Part shown: positions 60,001 through 64,000 of the stretch, in pieces
Layout of the letters: each line of letters starts with the position of its first letter
How positions within the stretch are numbered: position 1 is the stretch's first letter
Source: Taeniopygia guttata
Lineage: Eukaryota > Chordata > Aves > Passeriformes > Estrildidae
Reading direction: 5' to 3'
NCBI RefSeq assembly: GCF_048771995.1
Contig: NC_133034.1
Location: 3,162,001 to 3,226,000, forward strand
DNA: 64,000 bases
Program-made: the position numbers and the translations under genes
Notes under the pieces: generated by a model
What the model saw: only the letters and a program-made list of their open reading frames with translations
Told to the model about the DNA's origin: nothing
The model's database searches: none

Positions 60001-63000
60001 ATCATTTCTATCCTCTGCAAAGTTGTAAAGAACCGTTTCACTGGCTATGGAAACCAGCCTATCTATATAGAAGTATTTAATGAAAATGTGACAATCCTTT
60101 TGTAAGGACAACCTCAGCTGATGCTTCTGCATTCTGGTTGGTGGAAGCAATGCCTGCATTTGACTGCAAGAGTGATATAAAGGAACTTTAAAGAGAGCAA
60201 ATAAATTAAGTGATATTTATGTTAGTATTTACTTAAGTCCTGAAGATGACTTACTTAGAATGTATTCACATAAATTTTTTTAGAAGGTAGCAAAGATTAA
60301 TTGAAATATTAAATCAATTTTATGACTATAGGGGGGAATGCAGTTCATCCCCATTTGTCACTGTATTCAATGAAGAACTATAGCTTAAGACTTTGATTTA
60401 CGAATAGTGGAGCAAAAAAACCTGAACACTACAGTAGTGGTGGGTGTCTCTAAATTAAAGGATCTGTGTAAAAAAAAATAAGTAATTCTTATCTACTGCT
60501 CTTAGACTGGCACTATATGATATATGTAAAGATGTAAATAGTAAAAAGGACATTCATAATGAGATTTTCAGGAACTTTCAGCCTCAGCCTGACTCTGTTC
60601 CCATCGTGCTTCCAACACCAGCAGAGCTAAGTCATGCTCACTGAGTTTCCAAAACTCACATTTTGTTTTCCTGCAGCTCTCATTTTTTATCCTGCTCGCC
60701 TGCTGCCCTCTGAAATAACCTGCCAGGCTGAGCACTGACTGCAGCTGTGTGTCCTCCACTGTGTTCAGTTCCAGCCTTTGCAGAGGGGTAAGAATCATCT
60801 CCAGGACGTGAAGGCAAGGCTGAACTCAGCCTTCACACAGATGACAAAATGGTTTCAACAAGAAGCTGTGGGCACGCTTGTGTTTTATTGCACTGTGCTC
60901 TGTACCTGCTGATGGTGCCATCCCACAGAGCAGTTCAGATGTTTTGTGTGAAACCATTTCAAAACCTTCTATTAACCTTCAGTGCCTTTGAGGCCAACCC
61001 GTGGCTCCAGTTAACTTGGTCTTTCCTTGGGCCTTTCCCTCATATTTCCCCATTTTGCTACATTTTGCTGTATTTAGCTGCTATACTTGAGCCTTGGTGC
61101 AATCCATGAGTTTTCCAGGCACATGACCAGACTGGGATTGCTATGGATCCTATCCCAGAAGCAATGCATCCAACACCTGGCAAAAGTACATAAATCAAGG
61201 TCAGAGATAAAATCTATCTGCTATTACAAATAGATGTTAACTTTTGTTAATTTGGAGGCTCTTTAATAAAACACAGTTCTCCAGTGTGTCACTGACTGAC
61301 CTCACATTCAGTGGAATTGTTTAAGATATACTGAACATACTGAAACACAGCCAGGGAAAATAGGGATGAAATTTGTGATAAAACAATAAAATTTCCCAAG
61401 ACCAACATAGCATGAATGCCTTGGCAGAGAACACTGAGCTTGAATCTGGATATTTTCCAGGTTTTCAGACAAAATAGAAGCACCCTGACACAGAAATTGA
61501 TCTTACTTATCAAACACATATTTCCCTGCTCTTGCCACATTTTCCTAAGAAAGGTTTCTAATTCTGGCCCTGGTGGGCAATGTTTCTTTTGAAGGATTAG
61601 GCAGAGCAATGGATGCAGTTTTTCAAGCACCTCTGCTTAGTTTAAAGCCCCTTGGCTGAGCCTGAGCCTTGCAGCAGTGGGGCAGTGTGCAGCTGGGGTG
61701 GATCCATGCAGCTCCATGGATTCCAGAGTTTGCTACAGGAATGGACCTGGCCCTTAGTTATATCCATGGTCTAAGCTCTAAGTGCCTGAGTGAACTTTCC
61801 TGACAGCACTGAGAGAGTAGGGGGAAAAGTCTTTGATGACAGAAGATTGCTTAACATCAGTGCAAACCACTAGACTTAGAAGTGCAGTTGAAAGAAACAA
61901 TTCCTGTATTTTGTCTGCCATGTCAGGGTGTTATCTAATGCAGGTAAGAATTAGGCTGGTGGAGCTGTGTGCTCGCAGAGGATGCTGCTCTTAGAGACTG
62001 AGACACTTCTGGGACATGCTTAAACCCATATTTGTTAGCCAGGGTGTGCAGACAAGTGTTACAGATCAGAAACCCTCTGCAGTGTCAGGAGCTGCCTAGC
62101 TGGCCATACACCAGTGATTTTTGCTGAAATGTGAGCTGGAGGAAGGTCTGCCTCCTGAGCAAGCAGCATGTGGGTTTGGTTTCTATTCCAAGCCAGGAAT
62201 AGAAGCTTTGGCCACGCTGATGACCAGCTCAGTCTGCAAGATCCTATCACAAAGGACAGGTTTCCAAGGTTCCTAGTTGGTAATTTCAACACCTGGATGT
62301 TGAAGAGCTGATAATATAGAAGAGTATATTTATTTTAGATCTAATCTTCAGCCAAGTATCCTGCAACATCTCTCCTTCAGTCATACACAGATCAGCTTTG
62401 AATGGGGGCAGGCTGACAGCAGGCTGACAATTCCATGCACTTGGAAGACTCACATTTAATTTCTAATGACCTGACTGCAAAGGGCTTCTGACTGTCATTA
62501 TTTTGCCATTAGAACTTAATGAGCAAATAGGTTTTTGGTCAGCTGTTTCCTCATATCCCAGTATATGAGTAGCTTTTGAGGAGAGAACAGAGAGGCCCCA
62601 GTACTTGCTTCTGTCTTAGCTGGATAAACAGATTCTTAGAATCCTGTTTTTTCCTGAATATGCAGAACTGCAACATTTCATAGTCAATATTCTTCAGCAG
62701 ACCTCAAGGACACCCCTTGAGTGATTAGAAATTTTTTATAAAAACGGTGTAAACAAAACTATTGTCAAGTCTTGCTTATTTATACAGCTCACCTGCAACA
62801 CATTAATGGTGATCATGTAGCTATCACATGCACGTTCCTTTCATAAGCTGTTCTACAAACAATGGGCAATATTCTTCCATTTCTGAATGAGCTTTTTGTA
62901 TATGCCACTGCCTGAAGTCCTTATCACTGCTCAGGGTATATACTTATTTCAGTATGATTGTCTCTTGCATGAGCTGATAATTACCCATGGTAGTGAATTA

Positions 63001-63619
63001 CTTTTTGGTCAAGTAAGTGTTGTTTCATTACCTTGGAGCTCTCAGAGAAAGACAGTAGCTTTTATTGCAGGGCATTATTCTGAAAATCTGAACTCATCAA
63101 TGGGCCTGGTATTGAAAACTTAAAGCCTTGATATGGCTGAATGATTAACTCATGGCATAAAGTATATTCTAGGGTTTTTTATGAAGAAGGGGAAAAAAAT
63201 TAATCAGGGTGAGAGGGCTGAGGGGACCCTAAAACTCCCCTGACTGCATTTAGGAACAGAACCCCAATAGTTTCTGTTTTATGGAAATCTCTTGGGCAGA
63301 GATGGAGCCAGTTTTCCCTGCTCTGTCCCACATGCCCTCCTGGCACATCAGGCTGCACAAGGAGGAGCCACCCCACTGCCAGCAGGTTAGAGGCAACAGC
63401 CCCAGCAGGAACAGGCAGTTCTCTGGGACATTCAGCTCATCCACAGGGGGAAAAAGACAACCTCAAATGTCCTCAATAAATACAAACAGCTGGCACTCTT
63501 CCTGCTGGTGCTTTATGAGAAAGCTCCAAGTCTCACTCAGGGGAGGGCCAGAGCACCGTGACCTTGGTGTGCCCAGAGCCCCTTGGACACAAACACAGCC
63601 AGAGGGCTGAGCTGCCCTG
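57021..63619. other. Intergenic sequence with no recognised gene
   Basis: Includes an A/C-rich low-complexity tract at about 59005-59122. No exon, RNA gene or dispersed repeat supported. Confidence 0.45.
59005..59122. repeat. A/C-rich low-complexity tract
   Basis: A runs followed by irregular CAAAAAACCC units. It has the look of a degraded simple repeat. Confidence 0.8.
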
Positions 63620-64000
63620 GGGAGCCCCACAGCACCCCAGAACAGCCCCAAAGCAACTCCAGAACAGCCCCAAAACAGCCCCACAGCACCTGCAGAACAA
63701 CCCCAGAACAATTCCTAAGGCACGCCCTGAACAGCCCCCAGAAGAACCTCATAGCACCCCAGAACAGCCCCAAAGTACCTCCAGAACAGCACCTTACTTA
63801 GCCCCAAAGTACCCCCAAAAGGGCACCCCCAGAAGAGCCCCTACTGCACCCCAGAACAGCACCACAGAACCCCCAAAACAGACCCCAGAACGGCCCCACT
63901 GCACCCCAGAACAGCCCCACTGCACCTCCAGAGGAGTCCCAGCCCCCAACACAGCCCCAGCCCCCAACACAGCCCCAGCCCCCCAGAAGAGCCCCAGCCC
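63620..64000. repeat. C/A-rich minisatellite, truncated by the window end
   Basis: Irregular units of about 20 bp such as CCAGAACAGCCCCAAAGCAC continue for at least 380 bp to the last base. It shares the CAGCCCC core with the array at 34.25 kb. Antisense frames rich in Gly, Leu, Phe and Trp derive from it. Confidence 0.9.

Noticed and set aside
1..64000. tRNA, rRNA, snoRNA or CRISPR features
   Set aside because: I saw no convincing tRNA B-box context, rRNA block or regularly spaced repeat-spacer array. A covariance-model scan would be needed to exclude small RNA genes.
31631..64000. A second protein-coding gene downstream of PLEKHB2
   Set aside because: No open frame there shows a recognisable domain together with splice boundaries. 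Exons of an unfamiliar gene or a long intron of a flanking gene cannot be ruled out by eye.

Overview
The window reads as vertebrate nuclear DNA, most likely from a songbird. The evidence is short introns with GT-AG boundaries, 3'-end fragments of CR1-type LINEs (the dominant avian retroposon), and several solo LTRs that resemble passerine endogenous-retrovirus LTRs from memory. There is no bacterial, phage or organellar signal. I read only one protein-coding gene with confidence, so the window is one compact gene in a large, repeat-littered non-coding setting.

The gene is PLEKHB2 (evectin-2), on the + strand. Seven coding exons (19590-27687) join cleanly into a 224-residue reading frame: an N-terminal PH domain, a Tyr/Pro/Gly-rich linker with a PPPY motif, and a C-terminal membrane anchor. 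A CpG island at about 15465-16960 with a full cAMP-response-element palindrome (16435-16442) is the likely promoter. A non-coding first exon probably ends at 16498. The 3' UTR follows the stop at 27687, with candidate poly(A) signals near 29.8, 30.0 and 31.6 kb.

Region by region: 1-15.4 kb is intergenic, with a long AAAGGG/CCCTTT hexamer array (4.44-4.57 kb), LTRs at 9.2 and 12.1 kb, and a CR1 fragment at 11.8 kb. At 15.5-17 kb lies the CpG island, split by a 556-bp solo LTR with a 4-bp target duplication. PLEKHB2 spans 16.4-31.6 kb. A CR1 fragment, a small GC-rich pocket and a minisatellite with a 150-bp higher-order period occupy 33.2-34.8 kb. From 35 to 64 kb I recognise no gene, only LTR copies, CR1 pieces and simple repeats; a second C-rich minisatellite runs off the right edge.

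I found no previously undescribed gene system. The points most worth a second look are the LTR inside the PLEKHB2 CpG island, the two minisatellites with a shared core, a perfect 17-bp inverted repeat at 14.5 kb, and an in-frame 90-nt exon that carries the PPPY motif. Repeat-family names are from memory of consensus sequences and were not checked by a search.
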